A DNA stretch of 64,000 nucleotides, from NCBI RefSeq assembly GCF_015291705.1, contig NZ_CP030050.1:8060001-8124000 (forward strand), in the 5' to 3' direction. Position 1 is the stretch's first letter. Every line of letters starts with the position of its first letter. This document shows positions 44,511 to 52,898 of this stretch, piece by piece. The translations under genes were made by a program, and so were the position numbers. The notes beneath the pieces were generated by a model. It worked only from the letters and a program-made list of their open reading frames with translations, made no database searches and was not told the DNA's origin. The stretch comes from Bradyrhizobium arachidis. GTDB lineage: Bacteria > Pseudomonadota > Alphaproteobacteria > Rhizobiales > Xanthobacteraceae.

Positions 44511-45209
44511 TTAGCAGTCGGTAAACGCGGTGCGGATGTCGCGCTCGTGCTTGCGCAGCAATTGGCGCAGCTGCTGGCGGCCGCGCTTGAGCAGCGACTC
44601 GACTGCGGCCACCGTGGTGTCCATCACCTGCGCGATCTCGCCGTTGCTCATGTTCTCGTGGTACGAGAAGATGACGGCGAGGCGCTGCTGCTCGGGCAGG
44701 CGCTGCATCGCGACTTCCAGCATGTCGTTCAGCTCGTTGCGCTCGATGATCTCGACGGCGCCCGGCTGGCCGTCGGCGACTTCGGGCACGGTCTCGACAT
44801 TCTCGTTGCGCGGCTTGCGGCGCAGGTCGATGCAGCGATTGGAGATGACGCGGTAGAGCCAGGTCGAGAATTTGGCGCGGCCGTGCTGCCAGCGGCCGCG
44901 ATGGCTCCAGATCTTGAGCATGGTGTCCTGCACCACGTCTTCGGCATCGGCCGCATTGCCGACGATGCGCAGCGCGATCGCATAGGCACGGTCGATGTGA
45001 CGCTCGACCAGCATGCGAAACGCCGCTTCGTCGTCGGCAGCGAGCCTGTCGAGGAGTTCGCTGTCTTCATCGAAGACGATCTCGGCGGTCACGGGCGCGC
45101 TGTCGGGTGCGAGCGGCACCGACGGCATCACCGGCACGATCGCATCGGCCGGCACCGTCGCCGTGATCTCGGCCTCGGCGGGAGCCCAGACATCAGCAGC
45201 GTAACTCAT
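44511..45209 (-). CDS. ECF-type RNA polymerase sigma factor
   Basis: The 232-residue sigma factor has region 2 (RIVGNAADAEDVVQDTMLKI, then WSHRGRW and FSTWLYRVISNRCIDLRRK) and region 4 (LPEQQRLAVIFSYHENMSNG, then EIAQVMDTTVAAVESLLKR). ATG 45209 is chosen because of an excellent GGAGG site 7 bases before it. The frame extends to 45281. About 65 acidic and Pro/Ala-rich residues precede region 2, which is long for an ECF factor. No anti-sigma gene is adjacent. It lies 141 bases upstream of flagellin. Confidence 0.9.
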   Translation of the reverse strand: MSYAADVWAPAEAEITATVPADAIVPVMPSVPLAPDSAPVTAEIVFDEDSELLDRLAADDEAAFRMLVERHIDRAYAIALRIVGNAADAEDVVQDTMLKIWSHRGRWQHGRAKFSTWLYRVISNRCIDLRRKPRNENVETVPEVADGQPGAVEIIERNELNDMLEVAMQRLPEQQRLAVIFSYHENMSNGEIAQVMDTTVAAVESLLKRGRQQLRQLLRKHERDIRTAFTDC

Positions 45210-45722
45210 CCCGCAACCTCCAACCCGCAATGCCGGCGGCGCACATGCCACACGGCTTCCAGGCGTTGAACGCGGCGACAAAACAATCCAGGCGGAGAAT
45301 TTTTGTTATTTTTCAAGATGTTAGTCGGTCGTTTTTGCCGAGTATCGGGCAATAATTGCCGAGCGCGCGATCACCTCGCGCGTCACACCTGCAATCATCA
45401 CATCGTCTCGCGCCATGGCGGATCATCCATCCTGAACAGATGCAGTGGAGAGAAAACGCTGACATTACGCGGCACTAGGTGATCGAACGCGGCATGCGCG
45501 AAGCGCGTGAAGCAGCGATTGTTTCCGAGTGTGAATGAACGCGAGACGACTTCCGCACCCGGCAATTTTTTCCGAATCACCTTTTTCGAACCTAGCGATT
45601 TTTTTGAATCTGTCAGTTGCGACGAGCGCGATTTTGAATCGCGCGTGAACTTTTTTCGCATCGAGAGCGCCTGAATCCCCACATGCGCGCGTTAATCGTC
45701 CTGGTGGACGGGGATTTTCGGC
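45210..45722. other. AT-rich divergent intergenic region with hairpins
   Basis: These 513 bases lie between the divergent sigma and HAD genes and are clearly richer in A and T than the rest of the window. I see no supported protein gene. Structures include a 7-bp hairpin CGCGCGA-TCACC-TCGCGCG (45364-45382), several T-runs between 45300 and 45610, and a terminator-like hairpin at 45626-45656. The composition suggests strong promoters, foreign origin or a small RNA. Confidence 0.6.
45626..45656 (+). terminator. Orphan intrinsic-terminator-like hairpin
   Basis: A perfect stem GCGCGATT-TTG-AATCGCGC (45626-45644) is followed after 6 bases by TTTTTT (45651-45656) on the plus strand. No plus-strand gene ends upstream. 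It could end an unannotated small RNA that begins in the AT-rich region, or act as an attenuator before the HAD gene at 45723. Confidence 0.5.
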
Positions 45723-48137
45723 ATGACGATCGCAACGGCCGGTGCGGAGCGCCGCGCGAAAATTGTTTCTGCTTGGTCGTTCGATGTTTTCGATACATTT
45801 CTATTGCGCGCCTGCGCGACGCCGGATGGCGTATTTGAAAGGACTTACGAGCTATCCGGCATTTCAAGAATTTGTCCGAATGTTTCCGCGAGTTTCGTTC
45901 AGCACCGAATCCAGGCCGAATCGCGCGCACGCAGAACTGCGAGGGAGAAGCGCGGCAGCGGCGAAGTCCATATCGGCGAGATCTATTCCTTCTTTCCGTT
46001 CAGGCTGTTCGGTCTCGCGCGCAGCGATCTGAACGACCTCGTCGAATCGGAGTTCGCCGCCGAGCTCGAGCTCTGCCGCGCCAATCCGGACATGCTTCGG
46101 CAATATCTGGACATGAAGCGCGCCGGACACTGCGTCGGATTCATCTCCGACACCTATTGGGATTCCGGTCGGCTGGCGCGCTTGCTGCGGGCCTGCCATC
46201 CCGGATTGACATGGGACTTCCTCTACGCGTCCTGCGATCATGGCAGCAGCAAGAGCGAGACGCTGTTCGCGACATATCTGTCGGAGCAAGGTGTCGACGC
46301 TGGCTCCTCCTTTCACGTCGGCGACAACGAGAAGGCCGACATCAGGGGCGCGAAGCGCCACGGCATCCGCCCCCGCTACTATCCGCAAGCGACCGCGCAA
46401 CTGGCTTCCAGGTTTCAGCGCGAGGGCGCGCTGTTCGAGCTGTTATGCGCTAGCGCACCGTCGCGGCTCGATCACGGCGCGCGAACGCTGCGCCGCATGG
46501 TCGCGGCCCGCAGCGCCGAGAAATCCCCCGCTATCCGCCTCGGATTGACCGTGCTCGGCCCGGTCATGGCGGCCTTCGACGCCTTCATCGCGAGGCGCTG
46601 CGCGGAGGTGTCCGGTCCCGGCCGCAAGGTCGCGCTCGGCTTCCTCGGCCGCGACGGCTTTCTGCCGCACCGGATCTGGCAGGAGCTGCACGACACGCGT
46701 TCGGCCTATCTCGAGATCAACCGCCGCGTCAGCCTGATCGCCTCCGCCGACACGATCCAGCCGCTGGTCAATCTCCTTAGCAAGGTCCTCAAGATCGACG
46801 CACCGACCTTCCAGGACATGATGAAGATGATGCCGCCGAAGGTCGCCCTCTTCTTCGCCGGCTTCCCCGATGGAATTACCACAGGCGAAGCGCTGGCCGA
46901 GGCGCTGTCGGAGCTGATCGATCCGGCGGAGATCGTCGAACTCGCCGCTGGCTTGCGCGCCCGGCTGCTCGCCTATCTCCGCCATGCCATTCCCGGCTTC
47001 GACGACTGTACCGATCTCGTGCTCGCCGATCTCGGCTATTCCGGCAGCGTGCAGAAGGCGCTGCGCCGTATCTTCGACATCGAAGGCCTCGGCATCCGCG
47101 TGCACGGCGCCTATCTGATGTCGCTCGACGACGCCTTCGACGACATCGCCGAGGACGACAGCGCGGCAGGATTCATCTCCGACCTCGTGGTCACCCCTCA
47201 CGTCAAGCGCATGCTGATCCGCAATGTCGCGCTGCTGGAGCAGATCTGCTGCTCGGCCGACGGTTCGGTGCGCGACTATGACGGCGACCGGGTGCTGCGC
47301 GAGATCAATCCGCGGCCCGCGAGCCAGATCGCACTGGCCGGCGAGATCCAGTCCGGCGCCCTCGCCTTCGCCGGCAGCGCCGGAAAGGTGGCGCGCGAGT
47401 TTCGTCTCAGCCCCTATGCCACGCCCGACATCGCCGCGCGCTGGTGCGCGGCGACGCTGGCGCGCCTGTTGCTGTTACCCGACGAGGACGAGCTGGCGCT
47501 GCTCGGCGGATTGAAGCACGACGTCAATCTCGGCACGCATGCGCTGGCGCCGATGCTGGACGGCGATTTCATTCGCCGGCAGATCACCGCGCGCGGCCTC
47601 TCTGCCGCCTGCACGTCGGCCGCGCCGCCGATGTGGCTGGCCGGCAGCTTTGCATTGATGTCGCCGTCTCACGCTTATCTCTATACGCTGTTTGGCGCCA
47701 ACCGCCTGCCGGCCGACGTCTTTGAAGAGAGCCCCGGCGGCTCGGTTCAGGTCGGATTGTTCCGCGGCGACGGCGAGGCGGCGCTGGAGTCGGTGACCGT
47801 CCATCGCACCGGGCTCGGCGAATTGCGCATACGTATTCCGGTCTCGCGCGCGATGGGCATTGCCATGATCGCGCTGCCGCTGCCGAAATTCGCCGCCGAA
47901 GGCCTGCTGCACGGTGTGACCATCCAGACCGCCGACGACATCCGCGACGCCGCCGAGAGCCAGGACGTGATCGGCGTCGCGGCCGACAGCCTGGTCTATG
48001 CCGGGATCGAGCGGCGCGGCGATCATTATCGCGCCGAGAGCGAAGACGGCTGCCTGCTGATCCCCGTCGCCCCGATGGCCGAGGATATCGCGATCTATTC
48101 CGTGGCGATCACTCCGCTCGGCGCCAGCCTCAAATAG
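45723..48137 (+). CDS. Large HAD-superfamily domain protein, possible surface-glycan role
   Basis: An 804-residue protein. The first 230 residues form a HAD hydrolase: motif I is SFDVFDTFLLRAC, motif II is GFISDTYWD, the Lys is in SKSETLF, and motif IV is FHVGDNEKADIRGAKRHGI. The remaining 570 residues match no domain I can name; LGFLGRDGFLPHRIW and VLADLGYSGSVQKALRRIF look like a second HAD-like or glycosyl-transfer module. Similar SFDxFDTLLLR proteins often occur in polysaccharide loci. Its position beside flagellin and a glycosyltransferase-like gene hints at filament or surface modification, but this is inference. Confidence 0.7.
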   Translation: MTIATAGAERRAKIVSAWSFDVFDTFLLRACATPDGVFERTYELSGISRICPNVSASFVQHRIQAESRARRTAREKRGSGEVHIGEIYSFFPFRLFGLARSDLNDLVESEFAAELELCRANPDMLRQYLDMKRAGHCVGFISDTYWDSGRLARLLRACHPGLTWDFLYASCDHGSSKSETLFATYLSEQGVDAGSSFHVGDNEKADIRGAKRHGIRPRYYPQATAQLASRFQREGALFELLCASAPSRLDHGARTLRRMVAARSAEKSPAIRLGLTVLGPVMAAFDAFIARRCAEVSGPGRKVALGFLGRDGFLPHRIWQELHDTRSAYLEINRRVSLIASADTIQPLVNLLSKVLKIDAPTFQDMMKMMPPKVALFFAGFPDGITTGEALAEALSELIDPAEIVELAAGLRARLLAYLRHAIPGFDDCTDLVLADLGYSGSVQKALRRIFDIEGLGIRVHGAYLMSLDDAFDDIAEDDSAAGFISDLVVTPHVKRMLIRNVALLEQICCSADGSVRDYDGDRVLREINPRPASQIALAGEIQSGALAFAGSAGKVAREFRLSPYATPDIAARWCAATLARLLLLPDEDELALLGGLKHDVNLGTHALAPMLDGDFIRRQITARGLSAACTSAAPPMWLAGSFALMSPSHAYLYTLFGANRLPADVFEESPGGSVQVGLFRGDGEAALESVTVHRTGLGELRIRIPVSRAMGIAMIALPLPKFAAEGLLHGVTIQTADDIRDAAESQDVIGVAADSLVYAGIERRGDHYRAESEDGCLLIPVAPMAEDIAIYSVAITPLGASLK

Positions 48138-48163
48138 CGCGCCTGATCGCGCCGTCCCGGCCG

Positions 48164-49519
48164 TTGAAGTCCAAGGGCTGGCACGAGGGGGTATGGGACT
48201 TGACGGACGGGACGCACGAAAACCTTGATCGGCTGCTGCAATCGGGCAGCATCAAGCTCGGCCGGGCCCAGCGCGATCGCCTCGACTGGCTGGTCGGCCA
48301 GTACGGCGCCCCGACGCTCGACGGCGCCGGCGAGGCCAGGCGCAGCGGCGTCATCATCCTGAAGGAACCGCCGAGCGGCGCCGCGGCCGAGTTGTTCTAC
48401 CGCTCGTTGACGCCCGGCTGCGCCGTCGTCATTCCCACCAGCGAAAACCCGGGTTTCGATTTCCTCAAGTCCAAGCTGACCGAGTTCGGCACCGTCGGCC
48501 CCTGCGGCGCCGAAGGCCCGCACGAGCTGTGGTGGGGCGGTATCGGCTGGTCGAAATTTCTCACCGCTGCGGATGCATCCACGGACCGGCCGCGGATCGT
48601 CTCCTGCTATCCGCGCGGCGGCGACGCGACCGCGGCCTTCGCCTTGCGGCACTCGCTCGAGCGCTTCGACCTCGCCTGCCATATCGAGCCGATCGAGACC
48701 GAGTTCGGCGACCGGGTGCTCTGCTTCGAGAAGGCCGAGTTCATGGTGCGGATGTGGAACAAGTACCGCGAGCCGCTGCTGTTCGTCGAAGCCGGCGCCG
48801 TGCTGCGCGAGGCGCCCCTGCTGCCGTCCTTCCTCGGCTGCGACGTCGCGCTCCATAAATGGAATCGCTGGGAGGTGTCGGCGCGCACGCTCTATCTCGG
48901 CCGCACCGACCGCGCCGAGATGCTGCTGCGCAGCTGGCAGCAGCTCGCCGCGTCCTATCCTGCGATCTGGGAAGGCTATCTGCTCGATCAGGCCTGGAGC
49001 CTGACCTCCTCGCAGGTGCCGCTCGACACCGTATGGCTGCCGCGATCCTATCACGCGCTGAAGGGCGACCTCGGCGCGATGCGCGCCACGATCCTGCACG
49101 GCGAGCAGACCACGACGCTGGACCTCGGCCCCGATCCCGGCTTCGCCGGCATCGCCCGCGCGGCCCGCCGCGCCGGACGCACCGGCCCCCGCGACGCCTT
49201 CATGGTGATGACCTCGAAGGCCGAGACCGGCACCGGCATCGCCGTGATCCTGCGCGATGTCGCCGCCAGCGACGCCGGCGCGGTCGCCGCAACGGTGGAG
49301 GCCGTGACCTGTGCCTATGCCGCCGATTGCGGCGGCTATGGCCGCCTGGAGCTGTCGCTCTGCGCCTGGCAGGACGACGTCGGCGCCGCGCGCGAAGCCG
49401 CTGCCCTTGCGCGCTACCGCATCCTGGAGATCGCGCCGGGACAGCGCATCGCCAACGACTTCTTCGCATCCCATGCCGCCAATGAGGCGGTCATGACCGC
49501 ACGCCATCTCTTTCCCTGA
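48164..49519 (+). CDS. Putative glycosyltransferase-like protein
   Basis: 451 residues. The middle part has LLFVEAGAVLREAPLLPSFL, then SARTLYLGRTDRAEMLLRSW, then DQAWSLTSSQ and WLPRSYHAL. This order resembles nucleotide-diphospho-sugar transferases, where an acidic substrate motif is followed by a surface-exchange strand and a D-Q-x-x-L motif. The canonical D-x-D is not obvious (VEAGAV is in its place), so activity is uncertain. The start is a TTG with no clear ribosome site. It is 26 bases after the HAD gene. Confidence 0.5.
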   Translation: MKSKGWHEGVWDLTDGTHENLDRLLQSGSIKLGRAQRDRLDWLVGQYGAPTLDGAGEARRSGVIILKEPPSGAAAELFYRSLTPGCAVVIPTSENPGFDFLKSKLTEFGTVGPCGAEGPHELWWGGIGWSKFLTAADASTDRPRIVSCYPRGGDATAAFALRHSLERFDLACHIEPIETEFGDRVLCFEKAEFMVRMWNKYREPLLFVEAGAVLREAPLLPSFLGCDVALHKWNRWEVSARTLYLGRTDRAEMLLRSWQQLAASYPAIWEGYLLDQAWSLTSSQVPLDTVWLPRSYHALKGDLGAMRATILHGEQTTTLDLGPDPGFAGIARAARRAGRTGPRDAFMVMTSKAETGTGIAVILRDVAASDAGAVAATVEAVTCAYAADCGGYGRLELSLCAWQDDVGAAREAAALARYRILEIAPGQRIANDFFASHAANEAVMTARHLFP

Positions 49520-49532
49520 CGGACATCACACG

Positions 49533-50069
49533 ATGCTCAAGACCATCATCCTGCTCACCGATACCGTGCAACAGCAGCAGCCTCTCGCCAATCTGCTCCG
49601 CGAGCACAATCGCGACCTCGCCTTCTGCTCGGCGCTGCGCGCATCGGACCTCAGCGCGATCGATCCGGACGTGCTGAGCGAGGCGCGCCTGGTCTCCTTC
49701 GCCGCGGACGTCGCGGTGTCCGAAAAATTCCTGCTCCAGCTCGGCTATGGCGCCTACAAGTTCTACGCCGCGCCGACGCAATATCCGGGCCTGCCGACCG
49801 CGCACGACGAGAGCGAGGACGATCCGCGCTGCTACTCGGTGATCGCGCAGTCGATGACGATCTGGCCGGATTTCAAGAAGGTGGTTGGCCTGGAGACCGT
49901 GACGATTCCTGATGGCACCGTTCCAGCCGAGCGCGAGCGGCTGGTGTTCTCCCGCCTTGCGCATCTGTTCTGGCAAATGTCGCACATGATCGCCGGCGAA
50001 GCGACGGATCTCCCTGCCATCATCGGGTCCGGCGAGAGCGCGTGTCCGACGCTCGCGATGATGAACTGA
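49533..50069 (+). CDS. Unknown 178-residue protein
   Basis: It begins MLKTIILLTDTVQQQQPLAN and alternates strands and helices like a Rossmann-type domain. Notable segments are FAADVAVSEKFLLQLGYGAY, KFYAAPTQYPGLPT and LVFSRLAHLFWQMSHMIAGE. I do not recognise the family. It is third in the rightward unit and may use the products of the two genes before it. It converges on the CoA-transferase gene, with one base between stops. Confidence 0.6.
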   Translation: MLKTIILLTDTVQQQQPLANLLREHNRDLAFCSALRASDLSAIDPDVLSEARLVSFAADVAVSEKFLLQLGYGAYKFYAAPTQYPGLPTAHDESEDDPRCYSVIAQSMTIWPDFKKVVGLETVTIPDGTVPAERERLVFSRLAHLFWQMSHMIAGEATDLPAIIGSGESACPTLAMMN

Positions 50070-50070
50070 G

Positions 50071-51315
50071 CTAGCGCGCAGACTTACGGAGCTGCGCCGA
50101 CAGCGCATCGCGGTGCTCTGGCGCCGCGATCGCAATCATGCGGCGCGCGCGCTCGGCAAGCCCGCAGCCGCGCAGCTCCGCGATGCCCCATTCGGTGACG
50201 ATGGCGTCGACATCGGCGCGCGGCGTCGTCACCGTCTCGACATTGGCGACGATGCGGCTGCTTCCGTCCGAGGCCGTCGCCGGCAGCGCGATGATCGCCC
50301 TGCCTCCGGGCGACGCATTGGCGCCGCGCACGAAATCGAGCTGCCCGCCGATTGCGCCGACCGCAACGCGGTTCAGCGTCTCGGAATTGACGCTGCCATC
50401 CAACCCGACTTGCAGCGCCGAGTTGATCGCGACCAGCCGGTTGATCCGCGCCAGCACATTCTGGCCGTGCGTATAGGATGTCGGCCGCACCGAAACCGCC
50501 TTGTTCTCGTGCACGAAGCCGTAGAGGCGCTTTGTACCAATCACCTGATTGGTGACCGTGATCCCGAGATCGATCCCCTTCTCCGCATTCGTCACCGCGC
50601 CGCGCTCGATCAGGTCGACGACCGCGTCGTTGACCAGGCCGGAATGGATGCCGATGTTGCGCGCATGCGACAGCGAGGAGAGGATCGCGTCCGGGATGCG
50701 TCCAACGCCGAACTGGAGCGTGCTGCCGTCGGCGATCAGGCTCGCGGCATGGGCGGCGATGCGCCGCGAGACATCATCCAGAGGCGGTGAAGCCAACTCA
50801 ACCGGCGGGCGGCGCGCCGCTACGCGCACATGGATCGGCACGTCGGCCGGCCATTCCGCGCCAAGCGTGAAGGGCGCATCCGGATTGATCTCGGCGATGA
50901 CGAGGCGCGCGCCGCGCGCGGCATCAATGACATAGTCGTTGGAGAGGCTGGCACTGAGCCGTCCCACGGACTCCGCAAGCTGCACCAGCACGACATCGGC
51001 CTTGTGGCGGCGCGCGGCGAAGTCGGCACAGAAGGCGCTGTAATTGCTCGGGATCACGTCGAGCCGCCCAGCCTTGGCCGGCCGCCGCGCATTGCCTATC
51101 ACGCCATAGCTCTGGAACGACACATTCGCGCTTGCCGCGAAAAACGTTTCCGAGAATACCGGCCCGACCATCATCCGAAAGGGCGGCAGATCCGCCGCCT
51201 GCGCCATCAGCGCTTCGGTGAGGGTAGTGGGCTCGGCCGTCGCCTGCCCGCACGCGACGAGATCGTCCTCACGGATCAGGCCGGAGAAGTCGATCGGCGC
51301 GGAGAGCTCAGGCAT
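50071..51315 (-). CDS. Acetyl-CoA hydrolase / CoA-transferase family protein without catalytic Glu
   Basis: 414 residues, with the Cat2/AbfT-type two-domain pattern: SLIADGSTLQFGVGRIPDAI, then GTKRLYGFVHEN and QLDFVRGANASPGGRAIIAL. In 4-hydroxybutyrate CoA transferases a Glu in IHSEMxSDG forms the CoA thioester. Here the motif is IHSGLVNDA and residue 226 is Gly. Some actinobacterial relatives may share this change, so it could mark a subfamily of hydrolases or binding proteins. It is last in the leftward TRAP operon. Confidence 0.85.
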   Translation of the reverse strand: MPELSAPIDFSGLIREDDLVACGQATAEPTTLTEALMAQAADLPPFRMMVGPVFSETFFAASANVSFQSYGVIGNARRPAKAGRLDVIPSNYSAFCADFAARRHKADVVLVQLAESVGRLSASLSNDYVIDAARGARLVIAEINPDAPFTLGAEWPADVPIHVRVAARRPPVELASPPLDDVSRRIAAHAASLIADGSTLQFGVGRIPDAILSSLSHARNIGIHSGLVNDAVVDLIERGAVTNAEKGIDLGITVTNQVIGTKRLYGFVHENKAVSVRPTSYTHGQNVLARINRLVAINSALQVGLDGSVNSETLNRVAVGAIGGQLDFVRGANASPGGRAIIALPATASDGSSRIVANVETVTTPRADVDAIVTEWGIAELRGCGLAERARRMIAIAAPEHRDALSAQLRKSAR

Positions 51316-51322
51316 TCCCTGC

Positions 51323-52876
51323 TCAGTCCATCGGGGTGAGGCGCGCGGAGGACTGGGCCAGCAGCGTGCGCAGCTCCGTCTTCACGATCTTGCCGTAGCT
51401 GTTCTTCGGTAGCTCACCGGCGAGGTAATAATGCTTCGGCCGCTTGAAGCGCGCGATCCAGGCGTTGCACATCTGATCGAGTTCGTCCCGTGTCACTGCG
51501 CTGCCTTCGGCCGGAACTACAATGGCCACGACCTCCTCGCCCCATTCCGGATGCGGTCGGCCGATCACGGAGACTTCGGCAACCGCCTCGTGCCGCAACA
51601 GCACCTCCTCGACCTCGCGCGGATAGATGTTGGTGCCGCCGGAAATGATGACGTCCTTGGAGCGGTCCTTCAGCGTGAGAAAGCCGTCGGCGTCGAAGGC
51701 GCCCATGTCGCCGGTATAGAGCCAGCCGTCGCGCAGCGTGTTCGCGGTCGCATCCGGGTTCTGCCAGTAGCCAGACATCACGGTATCGCCGCGCACGATG
51801 ATCTCGCCGATCTCGTCAGGCGCGACGTCGCGCCCGGCTTCGTCCACGGTGCGAACCTGCACGACGCCTTGCGCGATGCCGACCGAAGCGAGGCGCTCCT
51901 CATGGCGCGGATGCCCGGCACCAACATGCATGGACTTCGGCAAATAGGTGATGGTCATCGGCGTCTCGCCCTGACCGTAGATCTGCGCCAGCTTCGGCCC
52001 GAACACCGCGAGTGCCGCCTTGCAATCGGCGACATACATGGGGCCACCGCCGTAGATGATGGTCTTCAGCCCTGGCGCGGTCGCACCTGCAGCTTCCGCT
52101 GCGACCGTCAGGCGCCGCACCATGGTCGGCGCGGCGAAGAAGGAGATGTTCTCGCGCTTCGCCGTCAGCCCCAGGATCTCGTCGGGCTCGAAGCGGCCGC
52201 TCTCCGGAATGATCTGCGCGCCCATGCCGAACACGTGCGGCACCATGTAGAGGCCCGAGCCGTGCGACATCGGCGCGGCATGCAGCAGCGCCTCGCCCGG
52301 GACCACCGGATTGATCTCGGCGAGATAGTTCAGCGACATCGCCAGCAGATTGCGATGGCTCAGCACCGCGCCCTTGGGCCGGCCGGTAGTTCCGCTCGTG
52401 TAGAAGATCCAGGCGGGATCGGTGATCGCAACGTCAGCAATGGCAATGCCGTCGGCCTTCTCCAGCGCGCGATGCTCCGCCGAGCCGATCTCGACGATGC
52501 GCGGCTTGGCCGCGCCGAGCGCCAGGGCTTCCGACGCGACACTCGCCATGTCCTCGGTGACGAAGACGACGGCAGCGCCCGAATTGTCGAGAATGAACGC
52601 GACCTCGCGCGGATGCAGCTTTGCGTTGATGGGAACGGCGACCAGCCCAGCGTGCCAGCAGGCATAGAGACAGGCGACATAGTCAGGCACGTTCTTCATC
52701 AAGAGCGCGACGCGATCGCCTCTGGCGAGGCTAAAGCGTTGCTGCAGGGCTGCAGCCAGCGAGGCCACCGTCGTCGCGAGCCGGCCGTAGTCGGCGACCG
52801 GCGTCAGCCCTTTGAGCAACGCCGGTGCGGATGCGTCGGCCCTGGCGGCGCGCAGGAGATGGTGAGCGAGGTTCAT
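51323..52876 (-). CDS. AMP-forming acyl-CoA synthetase
   Basis: 517 residues. P-loop YTSGTTGRPKGAVLSH, A5-like YGQGETPMTITYLP, A8 hinge WLYTGDMGAFD, then DVIISGGTNIYPREVEEVL and the catalytic Lys region LPKNSYGKIVKTELR. All ANL motifs look intact. It would activate a carboxylic acid as CoA ester. A GGAGGAT ribosome site precedes the ATG. It follows the acyl-CoA dehydrogenase by 22 bases. Confidence 0.92.
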   Translation of the reverse strand: MNLAHHLLRAARADASAPALLKGLTPVADYGRLATTVASLAAALQQRFSLARGDRVALLMKNVPDYVACLYACWHAGLVAVPINAKLHPREVAFILDNSGAAVVFVTEDMASVASEALALGAAKPRIVEIGSAEHRALEKADGIAIADVAITDPAWIFYTSGTTGRPKGAVLSHRNLLAMSLNYLAEINPVVPGEALLHAAPMSHGSGLYMVPHVFGMGAQIIPESGRFEPDEILGLTAKRENISFFAAPTMVRRLTVAAEAAGATAPGLKTIIYGGGPMYVADCKAALAVFGPKLAQIYGQGETPMTITYLPKSMHVGAGHPRHEERLASVGIAQGVVQVRTVDEAGRDVAPDEIGEIIVRGDTVMSGYWQNPDATANTLRDGWLYTGDMGAFDADGFLTLKDRSKDVIISGGTNIYPREVEEVLLRHEAVAEVSVIGRPHPEWGEEVVAIVVPAEGSAVTRDELDQMCNAWIARFKRPKHYYLAGELPKNSYGKIVKTELRTLLAQSSARLTPMD

Positions 52877-52898
52877 GGCGATCCTCCAGCCCCTCAGC

